Source of the DNA: JACCVG01 sp034664165
GTDB taxonomy: Bacteria; Actinomycetota; Thermoleophilia; Solirubrobacterales; Thermoleophilaceae
Assembly (NCBI GenBank): GCA_034664165.1
Contig: JAXDIE010000139.1
Coordinates: forward strand, 1-40,790
Direction: 5' to 3'
Length of the DNA: 40,790 nucleotides
The translations under genes were made by a program, and so were the position numbers. Below, piece after piece: positions 1 to 7,639 of this stretch. Position 1 is the first letter of the stretch; each line of letters begins with the position of its first letter. Under the pieces are notes generated by a model that saw only the letters and a list, made by a program, of their open reading frames with translations, did no database searches and was not told the origin of the DNA.

Positions 1-152
1 GCAAGATCGCCCACTACAAGATCCCCCGCCACGTGGTCGCCTGCGACGAGTTCCCCATGACCGTGACCGGGAAGGTCCAGAAAAACAAGCTCCGGGATCT
101 GGGGATCGAGATGCTCGCTGCGGCCGCCGGCCAAGCCGCACCCGTCCCCTAG
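1..152 (+). CDS. Acyl-CoA synthetase (AMP-binding enzyme), C-terminal fragment
   Basis: Only the last 50 codons are in the window (reading frame begins at base 3, stop TAG at 150-152). The fragment reads HYKIPRHV, then DEFPMTVTGKVQKNKLR, which is the C-terminal domain signature of the ANL superfamily: the P-x-T-x-(T/S)-GK-x-x-(R/K) motif carries the lysine that supports adenylation. It would activate a carboxylic acid as an acyl-adenylate and then as the CoA thioester. This tail is most like FadD-type fatty-acyl-CoA synthetases. Substrate cannot be judged from the fragment. The downstream cupin gene is convergent and ends 30 bp away. Confidence 0.85.
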   Translation, partial: KIAHYKIPRHVVACDEFPMTVTGKVQKNKLRDLGIEMLAAAAGQAAPVP

Positions 153-181
153 GAGTCAGGCGGCGCGGCCCGAGCGGGCGC

Positions 182-703
182 TTACGCGTATCTCCCGGCC
201 GGCCCGTCCTTCTCCGGGCTCATCGGCGGGCCGACGACGTGGGTCCCGAGGGACTCCTGTGTCGCGATCACGGCCTCGACGTCCAGGAGGCCGGCTCCGG
301 GCGGCGGGAGAGTGCGCTCGGCTGCAGGCCGGCTGAGCGAGCGGAACAGATGCTCGAAATGGGCGGGGGCCATGATGCCCAGCAGCACGGCGACAGGGCT
401 CTCCACGACGAAGGTGTGGGGAACCCCAAGGGGCACGTAGACACTCGCGCCCGGCCCGGCCGAGCGGCGCTCGCCATCGATGTCGAAGGACGCCTCGCCG
501 TCCAGGACATGGAAGACCTCGTCCTCACGGGTGTGGGCGTGGCGCGGCGGCGAGAACCCGCGCCTGAAGGTCCCGCGGAACACAAAGAGCTTTCCGCCGG
601 TCGCCGATCCGGGAACCAGGAACTCGAGCAGGGAATCGCCGAACCAGCGAGCTTCGCCCTCGAGGGAAACGTAAGGACTGGGGGAAAGGTCTTGTACAGA
701 CAT
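182..703 (-). CDS. Cupin-domain protein, TetR-controlled
   Basis: A 173-residue single-domain cupin. The first metal motif is H55-x-H57-x4-E62 (PPRHAHTREDEV) and the second is PLGVPHTF with H96, so a complete metal site (two His, Glu, His) is visible. The protein is probably a small beta-barrel metalloenzyme such as a dioxygenase, or a ligand-binding protein; nothing fixes the substrate. The ATG start has a good ribosome site (AAAGGA about 7 nt upstream). It is divergent from a TetR gene across a palindromic operator, so it is the likely target of that repressor. A TAGACT -10 lies on the minus strand at 733-728. Confidence 0.85.
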   Translation of the reverse strand: MSVQDLSPSPYVSLEGEARWFGDSLLEFLVPGSATGGKLFVFRGTFRRGFSPPRHAHTREDEVFHVLDGEASFDIDGERRSAGPGASVYVPLGVPHTFVVESPVAVLLGIMAPAHFEHLFRSLSRPAAERTLPPPGAGLLDVEAVIATQESLGTHVVGPPMSPEKDGPAGRYA

Positions 704-727
704 CGAAATTCCTTTGTCGATCTGGTC

Positions 728-770
728 AGTCTAGTGAGACATATGTCTCATTACGAGACGACTGTATCAT
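728..770. promoter_or_regulatory. Back-to-back promoters with perfect palindromic operator
   Basis: The perfect 16-bp palindrome TGAGACATATGTCTCA lies at 735-750. It sits between a minus-strand -10 (TAGACT, 733-728, for the cupin) and a plus-strand -10 (TATCAT, 765-770, 8 nt before the TetR start), so it would cover the -35 regions of both promoters. Size, symmetry and place between a TetR gene and its divergent neighbour fit a TetR-family operator that represses both genes. Operator function is inferred. Confidence 0.75.
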
Positions 771-778
771 TTCTAGCG

Positions 779-1381
779 ATGCCGGCGCGAGACAAGACAC
801 CAGGGAGGCCGCGTCAGACCCAGCGCACCCGCCGCGCGTTGGTTGCGGCCGCGGATGAGCTGTTCGCCGAAGGACTGGCTCCGACGGTGACGCTGGCCGC
901 CGAGCGCGCCGATGTGTCGCGCGCCACGGCCTACCGCTACTTCCCCACCCAGGAGGCGCTATTGCTCGCCACGGAGTATCTCGGCGACAGCGAGGCACTT
1001 CGCATCCTCCCCGAGCTGGCCCACGAAATCGATGATCCTGCCGAACGGATTGCCGAGGCCGTCCGTCGCGGAGCCGTCTGGACCCTGGGGCGCGAGTCGC
1101 GCCTGCGCGCGATCCTGCGGGTTTCCCTCGACCCGGCGAGCGGAGCGGCGCGTCCCGCGCGGCGGCGCGAGTACATCCGGCAGCTGACGGCCTCTTTCGC
1201 GGGCGAGCTCGCGCCGGAGGCGTACGAGGGGCTTGTGGGATCGCTCACCCTGTTGTTCGGGATCGACCCGATTGTGGCGATTCGCGACAACAGCTCCGTG
1301 CCTGCGAGTCAGATCCCCGACCTGCTCGCCTGGACCGCACGCGCAGTCGTCAGCTCCGCCCTCGCTCAAGCCGAAGGCTAG
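779..1381 (+). CDS. TetR/AcrR family transcriptional regulator
   Basis: A 200-residue repressor. Residues about 14-62 form the TetR N-terminal helix-turn-helix: RRALVAAADELFAEG, then VTLAAERADVSRATAYRYF, where the recognition helix ends in the usual AYRYF. The rest is the variable ligand-binding domain. ATG 779 was chosen because TATCAT stands 8 nt upstream, as in a leaderless transcript, and the protein then begins MPARDKTPGRPRQTQRTRR, a usual TetR lead. The alternative ATG at 743 would lie inside the operator. It probably represses itself and the divergent cupin gene; the ligand is unknown. Confidence 0.9.
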   Translation: MPARDKTPGRPRQTQRTRRALVAAADELFAEGLAPTVTLAAERADVSRATAYRYFPTQEALLLATEYLGDSEALRILPELAHEIDDPAERIAEAVRRGAVWTLGRESRLRAILRVSLDPASGAARPARRREYIRQLTASFAGELAPEAYEGLVGSLTLLFGIDPIVAIRDNSSVPASQIPDLLAWTARAVVSSALAQAEG

Positions 1382-1390
1382 AGCCGGCTC

Positions 1391-1786
1391 CTATTCCGAC
1401 ACGCCAACCGCTTCGAAGGCCGTGGACGGATCAGGGTGGTTGACCATCGAGATGGCTACGCCATCGCGGAACCGCCAGAGATGGCCGTTCACGGACGAGA
1501 AGGAAGCGGTGCTGCCCTGCGGCCGTTGCTCGCGACGGACGATTGCGAGGACCCAGTCGTCCTCAGCGAGGATTCGCTCGATCTCGATCCTCAAGTAGTC
1601 AAAGCCCGCGATGACGTCGTTCCAGACGTTCTCGAGCTCCTCGGTTCCCGTATGTGCACCGGCAATGGGACCTCGGGCAAGCGTCAACTCGAAGTCGGGG
1701 GACAACTCAGAGAACGCATGGGTGAATCCCCCCAGGTTGAGGGCGTCGTACACGCGCCGGACACAGTCGATATTCGCCTGCGACAT
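1391..1786 (-). CDS. NTF2/SnoaL-like protein
   Basis: A 131-residue protein that begins MSQANIDCVRRVYDALN and ends TAFEAVGVSE. The N-terminal helix, the acidic FSELSPDFEL turn and the strand-rich second half fit the NTF2/SnoaL cone fold (ester cyclase, dehydratase or isomerase-like). It belongs to the same paralogous set as the genes at 10293-10694 and 14091-14486. No catalytic set can be assigned. It starts 3 bp after the stop of the membrane-protein gene upstream, so the two are co-transcribed. Its 3' end converges on the TetR gene 9 bp away. Confidence 0.8.
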   Translation of the reverse strand: MSQANIDCVRRVYDALNLGGFTHAFSELSPDFELTLARGPIAGAHTGTEELENVWNDVIAGFDYLRIEIERILAEDDWVLAIVRREQRPQGSTASFSSVNGHLWRFRDGVAISMVNHPDPSTAFEAVGVSE

Positions 1787-1789
1787 CGG

Positions 1790-2170
1790 CTAGGACGGCA
1801 CGAGAATCACGAACGCCGCCATCGGGAAGTCGTAGGCCAGGCAGGCCGGCGGGTACCAGCGTGGAACCTCGCGTGTGCCGATCACGTGGTGCTTGTGGTG
1901 GTGGAGCAGGTCCCACACGCCGTGCGCGGCAAGGCCTCCCGCGAGCCAGTACTTCGACCCCCAGAGGCCCTGGAAGACCACCAGGATGATCACGATCGAG
2001 AAGACGAGCTCGATCGCCAGGTTCCGGCCGTCGCGTTCGGCCAGGGCGAAGCCGATGTAGATCGCGGCGATGATCGCCAGAGTGATGGCTTCCGCGGCGC
2101 GCCGCTCGTCGACAGGCAGGACCAGGAAGAGGGCCATCGTTGCGGCCGCGAAGAGCACGGCCAGAATCAC
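1790..2170 (-). CDS. Small multi-pass membrane protein (DUF6010-like)
   Basis: A 126-residue hydrophobic protein with about four membrane segments: residues 1-18, 28-44, 52-70 and a last one at the C terminus (MAAFVILVPS). Between segments 3 and 4 is a striking histidine-rich stretch, AAHGVWDLLHHHKHHVIG, which could bind metal at the membrane surface. The H-G-x-x-D-x-x-H-H pattern recalls DUF6010-type proteins, a tentative match from memory. The start is a GTG; the frame stays open for about 35 codons upstream but offers no better start except CTG codons. It is co-directional with and 3 bp from the NTF2-like gene. Function unknown. Confidence 0.65.
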   Translation of the reverse strand: MILAVLFAAATMALFLVLPVDERRAAEAITLAIIAAIYIGFALAERDGRNLAIELVFSIVIILVVFQGLWGSKYWLAGGLAAHGVWDLLHHHKHHVIGTREVPRWYPPACLAYDFPMAAFVILVPS

Positions 2171-2278
2171 GGCAGGCCCATCGGACAGGAGCTCCTTGCG
2201 CTCGGCGATGGAGTGAGCATAGACCCGTGGCCAGCCACCCTGGACGCAACCTTCACCCCGTGCGAGGGTTCATAGGAC

Positions 2279-2611
2279 ATGGTCAAGCCCGCCTATCTCG
2301 CCGCAGGCCTGCTGGCCGCCGCTGCGCTGAGCAGCCCGGCGACTGCCGCCACGGCCGCGACCAACTACATCTGCCCGGACCCCTCGGTCGAGACCCTGAC
2401 CGGGTTCGCCCCCACCAACCCGTTCGACTCCCGCACGCTGGACGGCAAGCGGACCAAGTCCGCCCGACGCCAGGCGGCCGAGCACGACTGCACTATCCGT
2501 GTGGTCCGGCGCAACGGAAACGACCTGGTGGTCACGGAGGACTTCAGCTTCAGCCGGATCGACGTGGCGGTCAAGAACCGCCGAATCACCAAGGTCTTCG
2601 GCGTCTACTAG
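2279..2611 (+). CDS. Secreted small protein, peptidase-inhibitor I78-like
   Basis: A 110-residue exported protein with a clear signal peptide (MVKPAYLAAGLLAAAALSSPATA, cut near ATA-AT). The mature C-terminal half, IRVVRRNGNDLVVTEDFSFSR followed by IDVAVKNRRITKV, matches the layout of the I78 (elastase inhibitor) fold: R-V-x(n)-T-x-D-[YF]-x-x-x-R-[IL]-x-[VI]-x-[VL]-x(3)-I-x-x-V. The family usually ends V-x-C-G; here it ends FGVY, so the terminal Cys is missing, while two other cysteines (CPDP and DCTIRV) could pair. Assignment rests on pattern only. It is divergent from the membrane-protein gene and convergent with the ECF sigma factor, 3' ends overlapping by 4 bp. Confidence 0.65.
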   Translation: MVKPAYLAAGLLAAAALSSPATAATAATNYICPDPSVETLTGFAPTNPFDSRTLDGKRTKSARRQAAEHDCTIRVVRRNGNDLVVTEDFSFSRIDVAVKNRRITKVFGVY

Positions 2612-3801
2612 ACCCCGGTCGCCCGCACGCGGGCAGCCTGGCGGACCAGGTGGTCGCGCTCGGCGACGTCGGTGGCCACGCGGGCTGCATCCGCGTAGGC
2701 CTCGCCCGCCGCAGGGAGGTCGCCGCCAAGCTCGTGCAGGTGACCGCGCACGGCGTGCCAGCGATGTCGCTCGCCGATCACGTCGCGTAGCCGATCGGTC
2801 TCGCGCAACCCGGCTGCGGCGCCAAGCACGTGGCCGACCGCGACCGAGCGACCGAGCACCGCGGCGGGGTCCTGGGTCACCGGGTCGTCGGCCAGGCCGA
2901 CAAGTTCGTCGTACCAGGCAAGAATCTGCGACCAGTCGGTTTCCGTGGCGCTTGCCGCGTCGTCGTGGAGAGCCGCGATGGCGGCCTCGACCTGGTAGCG
3001 GCCGGGCTGCTCGAGAGCCAGCGCCGTCTGCAGGACGCGCACACCCTCGGCGATCTCGCGCGTGTCCCAGAGGGCGCGGTCCTGGCGGTCGAGGGTGACG
3101 ATTCGGCCCTCGGCGTCGAGCCGCGCCGGGAGGCGGGCGTGGTTGAGCAGCATCAGCGCCAGGAGCCCGCGCGCCTCCGGCTCCTCGGTCGCCAGAGTGA
3201 GCTGGCGGGCGAGCCTGATCGCCTCGGCGGCCAGGTCGACCCGACCCCCGTGGCCGGCCGTGTAGATGAGGTAGAGCACCCGCAGCACCACGGCCAGGTC
3301 ACCCGGCTGGTCCAGGCGAACTCCCTGCAGGGTGCGCTTGGCCCGGCTGATCCTCTGCGCCATCGTCGCCTCCGGCACGTAAAACGCGTCGGCGATCTCC
3401 GCGGTGGTGAGACCGCCGACGGCGCGCAGTGTCAGAGCGACCTGCGACGCGGGCGTGAGCTCGGGGTGGCAGCAGCAGAAGAGCAGGAAGAGCGTGTCGT
3501 CGCCCACCTCGGTGGTGGGCGCCGGCTCCGGCTCGGCGTGGATCGCCTCTTCGCGGCGATGGCGAGCGGCCTCGCTGCGGCGGGCATCGACCAGCCGCCG
3601 GGTCGCGACCGTGGCCAGCCAGGCCCGCGGGTCGTCGGGCGGGTGGTCCGGCCACACCCTCATCGCCTCGATCAGCGCTTCCTGCAGCGCGTCCTCGGCG
3701 GCGTCGAAGTCCTCGCCCCGCCGCACCAGGGCCGCCAGGACCCGAGGGACGAGGGCGCGCAGCGCGCCCTCGTCCAGCCCTCGGATCGGCTCCTCGGTCA
3801 T
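2608..3801 (-). CDS. ECF42-type RNA polymerase sigma factor with C-terminal extension
   Basis: A 397-residue ECF sigma factor. Region 2 is at about residues 32-76 (DAAEDALQEALIEAMRVWP, then DDPRAWLATVATRRLVDARR). Region 4 is at about 125-165 (ALTLRAVGGLTTAEIADAF, then MAQRISRAKRTL). A conserved DUF6596-like segment follows (LAVVLRVLYLIYTAGHGGR), then a helical TPR-like extension of about 200 residues. This architecture, with a DGPF/YCII gene just upstream, defines ECF42. No anti-sigma factor is seen; in the family the C-terminal extension itself controls activity. The start is MTEEPIRG, 5 bp after the DGPF stop, so the two genes form an operon. Confidence 0.92.
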   Translation of the reverse strand: MTEEPIRGLDEGALRALVPRVLAALVRRGEDFDAAEDALQEALIEAMRVWPDHPPDDPRAWLATVATRRLVDARRSEAARHRREEAIHAEPEPAPTTEVGDDTLFLLFCCCHPELTPASQVALTLRAVGGLTTAEIADAFYVPEATMAQRISRAKRTLQGVRLDQPGDLAVVLRVLYLIYTAGHGGRVDLAAEAIRLARQLTLATEEPEARGLLALMLLNHARLPARLDAEGRIVTLDRQDRALWDTREIAEGVRVLQTALALEQPGRYQVEAAIAALHDDAASATETDWSQILAWYDELVGLADDPVTQDPAAVLGRSVAVGHVLGAAAGLRETDRLRDVIGERHRWHAVRGHLHELGGDLPAAGEAYADAARVATDVAERDHLVRQAARVRATGV

Positions 3802-3806
3802 GCGGG

Positions 3807-4214
3807 TCAGCTGGCCGGGGATGCGGTCATGACCTCCCGGACCTCGAGCCACTCGTTGACCGGCTCGCCCCCTTGGCCAGGCCCGGATGAGACGAAGGCC
3901 GCGACCTCGAGCGCGCGCTCGTACGAGTCGACGTCGATCATGTACCAGCCGGCCACGAGGTCGCTGGTCTCGGGGTGCGGGCCGTCGGTGGTGACCGGCG
4001 CGGCGTCAGGGCCGCCGTAGCGCACCCAGGTGCGCGCGGGGGTGAGCGCCTGGCCGTCGACGTACTCGCCGCTCTCCCTGAGGACCTCGGCGACGTTCCT
4101 GAGGAATGCCATGTGGCCCTCTACGTCCTCGGGAGCCCACTGGTCCATCGGAGGGAAGGGATGGTGCGGCTCGGGGCCGCCGCGGTAGTGCTTGAGAAGC
4201 AGGTACTTGGGCAT
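3807..4214 (-). CDS. DGPF-domain / YCII-related protein, ECF42 partner
   Basis: A 135-residue protein of the YCII-like alpha-beta fold: MPKYLLLKHYRGG at the start, the diagnostic TDGPHPETSDLVAGWYMIDV at about 87-106, and a C-terminal EVREVM. DGPF proteins are the standard genetic partners and regulatory targets of ECF42 sigma factors; their biochemical role is unknown. The ATG at 4214 was chosen for its strong ribosome site (CAGGAGATCAAC before ATG). A candidate ECF42 promoter lies about 50-80 nt upstream. It is the first gene of a two-gene operon with the sigma factor. Confidence 0.9.
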   Translation of the reverse strand: MPKYLLLKHYRGGPEPHHPFPPMDQWAPEDVEGHMAFLRNVAEVLRESGEYVDGQALTPARTWVRYGGPDAAPVTTDGPHPETSDLVAGWYMIDVDSYERALEVAAFVSSGPGQGGEPVNEWLEVREVMTASPAS

Positions 4215-4264
4215 GTTGATCTCCTGGTTTGGTGGGCCGCGCCTCTCGCGGCCCTTCACCTGGT

Positions 4265-4292
4265 GAGCGGAGCCGATCAGAGCTTCTCGACA
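4265..4292 (-). promoter_or_regulatory. Candidate ECF42-dependent promoter
   Basis: On the minus strand TGTCGA lies at 4292-4287, then a 17-bp spacer, then CGCTC at 4269-4265, followed by about 50 nt to the DGPF start. TGTCGA is the -35 element reported for ECF42 sigma factors; the -10 is a partial match to the short CG(A/T)C element. Location directly before an ECF42/DGPF operon supports auto-regulation. Confidence 0.55.
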
Positions 4293-4300
4293 TCAAATCG

Positions 4301-4306
4301 TATGCT
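4301..4306 (+). promoter_or_regulatory. -10 box TATGCT for a leaderless transcript
   Basis: TATGCT stands 6 nt before the GTG start of the secreted protein gene at 4313. There is no ribosome-binding sequence, so transcription would begin at or near the start codon. Confidence 0.45.
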
Positions 4307-4312
4307 GCTTCG

Positions 4313-5944
4313 GTGGAGGCGAGAGTGGGCGCATTGGCCGTCGTGATCGCGCTGCTTTCAGCAGGCCTGGCAGGTGCCGCTCCGTCGGCCGATGGCCCGC
4401 CGAAGGAGCCGGAATGCCTGTCTCTGGTCGCGGGCACAGGCGGACTCCCCTTCATCGGCGGCAGTCTTCCCAGCCTGGACCCACCGTCCGGCCAGCCCGC
4501 CGGCTTTGGCCCGGTGGCATTGCCCGCGGTGCGTGAGTCGCTCCCCGATCGGGTTGTGTTCAAGGACCAGGACTCCACGTTCAGCACCTCGTACGCCTTC
4601 GCGCTGCGCGAGGGCCGGATCTACGTCCGCCGCGCCAAGGCCGGGAAGCCGATGCCAGATGAGCCGTGGCATCTGCTGAAGCTGCCCGCGTGCCTCGACG
4701 GCCACATCACGGCGATCTCCGCGGATGGCAACCTGCTCTTGGCACTTGGCCGTGGTCGCCAGATCTACGCAAACGACATGCCGAGCGGCGCTCCGAGCGC
4801 CTCGGCCTGGACCTGGCGCTGGGGCCCGCCGTTCTGGGCCGGCGCCGGGGCCAAGATGTTCAGCGACGTACGTCGCTGGGCGACGTCGACGTTTGGGCCG
4901 CCGGAGACCTTCACCGACAGCTCGGGGCGCAGCCACGAGCCGATCGGCGTGGCGACCGTCTATCTGATGCGCGACCGCGGGCGGCGGATCACCTACCTCG
5001 ACCCCTGGCTGCCACCGGACGAGAGCCGGGAGGTCTGCTCGCCCCGCCGCGGCACGTTGCCACTGGCCAACCTCTCGGCATCCGGCTCGACCGTCTTGGC
5101 AATCGGCCAGCGCGGCGAGCTGTTCACCCGCCTCTACGACTTCGACCTGTCCGGCGCCAACACGGTTTTCGGCGACTATTCCTGGCGACGCCCGCGCCCC
5201 GCAAGCGACACCCGATGGCAGATGCCACCTGCCGGCTGGCAGCACCAGCCCCGGCCTCCGGGCACCGTGACCGACAGGATCAGCATCGCGACGAACGGAC
5301 CCGACGCATCGGACCGGCTCCTTGTGGTGGAAGGACGCGACGAGCGGGGACGCCCCGGCCGGTTCGAGAAGCAGATCGACGCCCGCCGCTGGAAGTTCAC
5401 AGCGAGCGGGGATGAATTGCACGGGCGCCGCCTCCCGCTTGCCCATCCCGTCCGGTCTGGAGGCACCGACCGCCTGCGTTACGCCGGCACGATCGACGGA
5501 CGGCCGGCGGTCGTAACCGGCTTCAGTCCCGAGTGCTCGCCGGCCCGTCTGCGGATCGCCTTCGGCAGCGGCACCCGCCTCGACCTGATCCTGCACTCGA
5601 GCGACGGCCTGCGGCAGACGGTGCGCCCACGAGGCCTCACCGACATTGCCCGGAACTACAACGGGGCGATCGAGGTCCCGAAGGGCACCCTCGCAGGCCT
5701 GGACTCGATGCCGGCACAGGTGCGGCAGTGGGTCGCGGACAACCTCACCCCGGGCCGCTTCACGACCTCGCCTCTGGCGGTCACGGCGACGCGGATGCAG
5801 TCCATTTCGCTGTGCTGGCAGCTCACCCTGAATGGCAAGCCCGCTCGCCCGGACGATGCAGCAGCGCCACCGGACCCGGGCATGGTCGTCGGCTGGCTCA
5901 CCGAGATGGCCAGGGACGGACGCCCGCCCGGCCTCTGCCTGTGA
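4313..5944 (+). CDS. Secreted protein of unknown family
   Basis: A 543-residue exported protein. From GTG 4313 it begins with a signal peptide (VEARVGALAVVIALLSAGLAGAAP). The mature part is rich in strands, Trp, Pro and Gly and in short phrases such as FALREGRIYVRR, ISADGNLLLALGRGRQIYA and STVLAIGQRGELFTRLYDFDLS, which read like blades of a beta-propeller; this is only an impression. The C-terminal third has paired cysteines (SPEC, SLCW, GLCL). I recognise no enzyme motif. The start was chosen because it gives a clean signal peptide and has a -10 box 6 nt upstream. The stop overlaps a possible GTG of the next gene, so the two may be co-transcribed. Confidence 0.75.
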   Translation: MEARVGALAVVIALLSAGLAGAAPSADGPPKEPECLSLVAGTGGLPFIGGSLPSLDPPSGQPAGFGPVALPAVRESLPDRVVFKDQDSTFSTSYAFALREGRIYVRRAKAGKPMPDEPWHLLKLPACLDGHITAISADGNLLLALGRGRQIYANDMPSGAPSASAWTWRWGPPFWAGAGAKMFSDVRRWATSTFGPPETFTDSSGRSHEPIGVATVYLMRDRGRRITYLDPWLPPDESREVCSPRRGTLPLANLSASGSTVLAIGQRGELFTRLYDFDLSGANTVFGDYSWRRPRPASDTRWQMPPAGWQHQPRPPGTVTDRISIATNGPDASDRLLVVEGRDERGRPGRFEKQIDARRWKFTASGDELHGRRLPLAHPVRSGGTDRLRYAGTIDGRPAVVTGFSPECSPARLRIAFGSGTRLDLILHSSDGLRQTVRPRGLTDIARNYNGAIEVPKGTLAGLDSMPAQVRQWVADNLTPGRFTTSPLAVTATRMQSISLCWQLTLNGKPARPDDAAAPPDPGMVVGWLTEMARDGRPPGLCL

Positions 5945-5955
5945 GAATCCAGCGC

Positions 5956-6882
5956 ATGCCGAACCGGGTGGCCGAGCTCTTGGGGGTGGAGATCCCGATC
6001 GTCCAGGCCCCCATGACGTTCATCGCCAACGCCGAGCTGGCGGGCGCGGTCTCGAACGCCGGAGCTCTCGGCATCATCGAGACGACCTCACCCAAGGGGC
6101 GCGAGGACCTCCTACGGGTCCGGGAATACACCGACCGCCCGGTGGGCGCCAACATCGCGCTGAAGCTCCGCACCGACCCCGCGATCGTCCAGACGGTCCA
6201 CGACGCCGGCATTCGCGTTGTGACCACATCGGCGGGCGATCCCAATCTGCTCACCGGCGAGCTGCACGACGCCGGCATCACCGTGTTCCATGTGGTCGGG
6301 ACCCTTCGCGCCGCGATGAAGGCCCTGGACGCGGGTGTCGACGGCGTGGTCGCCGAGGGTGTCGAGGGTGGCGGCTTCAAGCACGCCCAGGGCCCTTCCA
6401 CGATGGTCCTCGTGCCGCTCCTGGCATCGCGGCTCGACATCCCGATCATCGCCGCGGGGGGAATCTGCGACGCCCGCTCGATGGCAGCAGCGATGGTCCT
6501 GGGCGCCGAGGGCGTACAGATGGGGACACGCATGCTCTCCTCGGAAGAGTCGACCGTCCATCAGGCCTTCAAGGACGCCGTGGTGGCCAACGACGACACG
6601 GGGACACTGCTGATCTCTCCCCCGGGGCTGCCGACCATGCGAGTGCTGCGCACCAATCGCGCCGAACAGGCCGAGCTGGCAGAGGACGCCGCGAAGGGCC
6701 TGATGGCTGTGCAGGACCTCTACTTCCGCGGGGAGATGGAGGCCAGCCTGGCCAACCTGGGCCAGGTGTCGAGCCGCGTCCACGAGATCCTGCCCGTCGC
6801 CGAGATCATCGCGGGGATGTGGAGCGGCGTGCAGGACGAACTCAACTCAGCCCGGCAACGCATCGGGACGCCCGGATCGTGA
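5956..6882 (+). CDS. Nitronate monooxygenase-like flavoenzyme (NMO / FabK-like TIM barrel)
   Basis: A 308-residue FMN-dependent TIM-barrel enzyme. It opens NRVAELLGVEIPIVQAPM, has the central EGVEGGGFKH at 134-143 and the phosphate-binding IIAAGGICDARSMAAAM with VLGAEGVQMGTRML after it. Nitronate monooxygenases oxidise alkyl nitronates with O2 via FMN; FabK relatives are enoyl-ACP reductases. The usual sequence at the active site is (E/D)-x-GGH-x-G; here the His position is Phe and a His follows two residues later, so true NMO chemistry is uncertain. An alternative GTG at 5941 overlaps the upstream stop (GTGA), which would couple translation. Confidence 0.82.
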   Translation: MPNRVAELLGVEIPIVQAPMTFIANAELAGAVSNAGALGIIETTSPKGREDLLRVREYTDRPVGANIALKLRTDPAIVQTVHDAGIRVVTTSAGDPNLLTGELHDAGITVFHVVGTLRAAMKALDAGVDGVVAEGVEGGGFKHAQGPSTMVLVPLLASRLDIPIIAAGGICDARSMAAAMVLGAEGVQMGTRMLSSEESTVHQAFKDAVVANDDTGTLLISPPGLPTMRVLRTNRAEQAELAEDAAKGLMAVQDLYFRGEMEASLANLGQVSSRVHEILPVAEIIAGMWSGVQDELNSARQRIGTPGS

Positions 6883-6973
6883 GGACCCTCACACCGCGCC
6901 GGTCTCGCCGGGTTAGGGTTGGCGAACGGCCCTCGATTCCAGGTGCCCGAAAACCTCACAAGGGAGAAAAGCG

Positions 6974-7639
6974 ATGTGGATGAGGGTTGTCCGTTCTCCA
7001 GGACTCACCTCGGCGGCCATGAACCGGACGATCGAGGCCTACGAGGAAAGCGATCTGCCGGCGATCAGCGCTGCACCAGGGTGTATGGGGCTGGTCTTCG
7101 GTGAGAATCACGTGGCCGGCAGTCTGTGCACCGTCGCCTTCTGGGAAAGCCTCGAGGCGATCGATGCCAGCCGGGGTCTGGCCGAAACCGCGCGCGACCG
7201 TGCCGAGCAGGCAGCCGAGAACATCTACGAGCCGATCTTCGATCAGTACGAGGTCACGTTCCAGCGAGGGCTCGACGTCATCGTGGATACCGACGCAGGC
7301 GAATACTCGGCGTTCCGGTTCGTGCGCTTCGAAGGCCTTGATGACGAAGGGCTCGATCGCACGGCGGAGGCGTACCGAAACCAAGACCTCGAAGCGATCG
7401 AGGCGACTCCCGGGTTCGCCGGGCTCGTGCTCGGTGTGAATCGCGAGGAGGGACGCCTCGTGACGGTGAGCTTCTGGATCTCGAGGGACACGATGCGCGC
7501 CTCGGAAGAGTCATTCCTGGCGTCCCAGGGACGTTCGGTCGCGGTTGCCGAGGCCTCACAGGCAGGCGCGCTCGTCGACCGCTTCGACATCCGGCTCACG
7601 ACGAAGCTGGATGGGCTCCGGGAGAGTGCAGCCAGCTAG
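6974..7639 (+). CDS. Duplicated dimeric alpha-beta barrel (ABM-like) protein
   Basis: A 221-residue cytoplasmic protein made of two similar halves. Half one contains TIEAYEESDLPAISAAPGCMGLV, half two TAEAYRNQDLEAIEATPGFAGLV, each followed by a charged strand and FW (TVAFWES, TVSFWIS). The A-x-x-PG-(C/F)-x-G-L-V-x-G-x-N and SFW pattern is that of ABM/ferredoxin-like monooxygenase-fold proteins, which normally work as dimers; here the dimer is built into one chain. A clear ribosome site, AGGGAGAAAAGCG, precedes ATG. No cofactor residues are recognisable. Its TAG stop shares CTAG with the stop of the convergent cupin gene. Confidence 0.75.
   Translation: MWMRVVRSPGLTSAAMNRTIEAYEESDLPAISAAPGCMGLVFGENHVAGSLCTVAFWESLEAIDASRGLAETARDRAEQAAENIYEPIFDQYEVTFQRGLDVIVDTDAGEYSAFRFVRFEGLDDEGLDRTAEAYRNQDLEAIEATPGFAGLVLGVNREEGRLVTVSFWISRDTMRASEESFLASQGRSVAVAEASQAGALVDRFDIRLTTKLDGLRESAAS

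Noticed and set aside
239..778. Upstream extension of the TetR reading frame (open from 239)
   Set aside because: The extra 180 codons are antisense to the cupin gene and run through the operator and promoter; the TetR fold begins after ATG 779.
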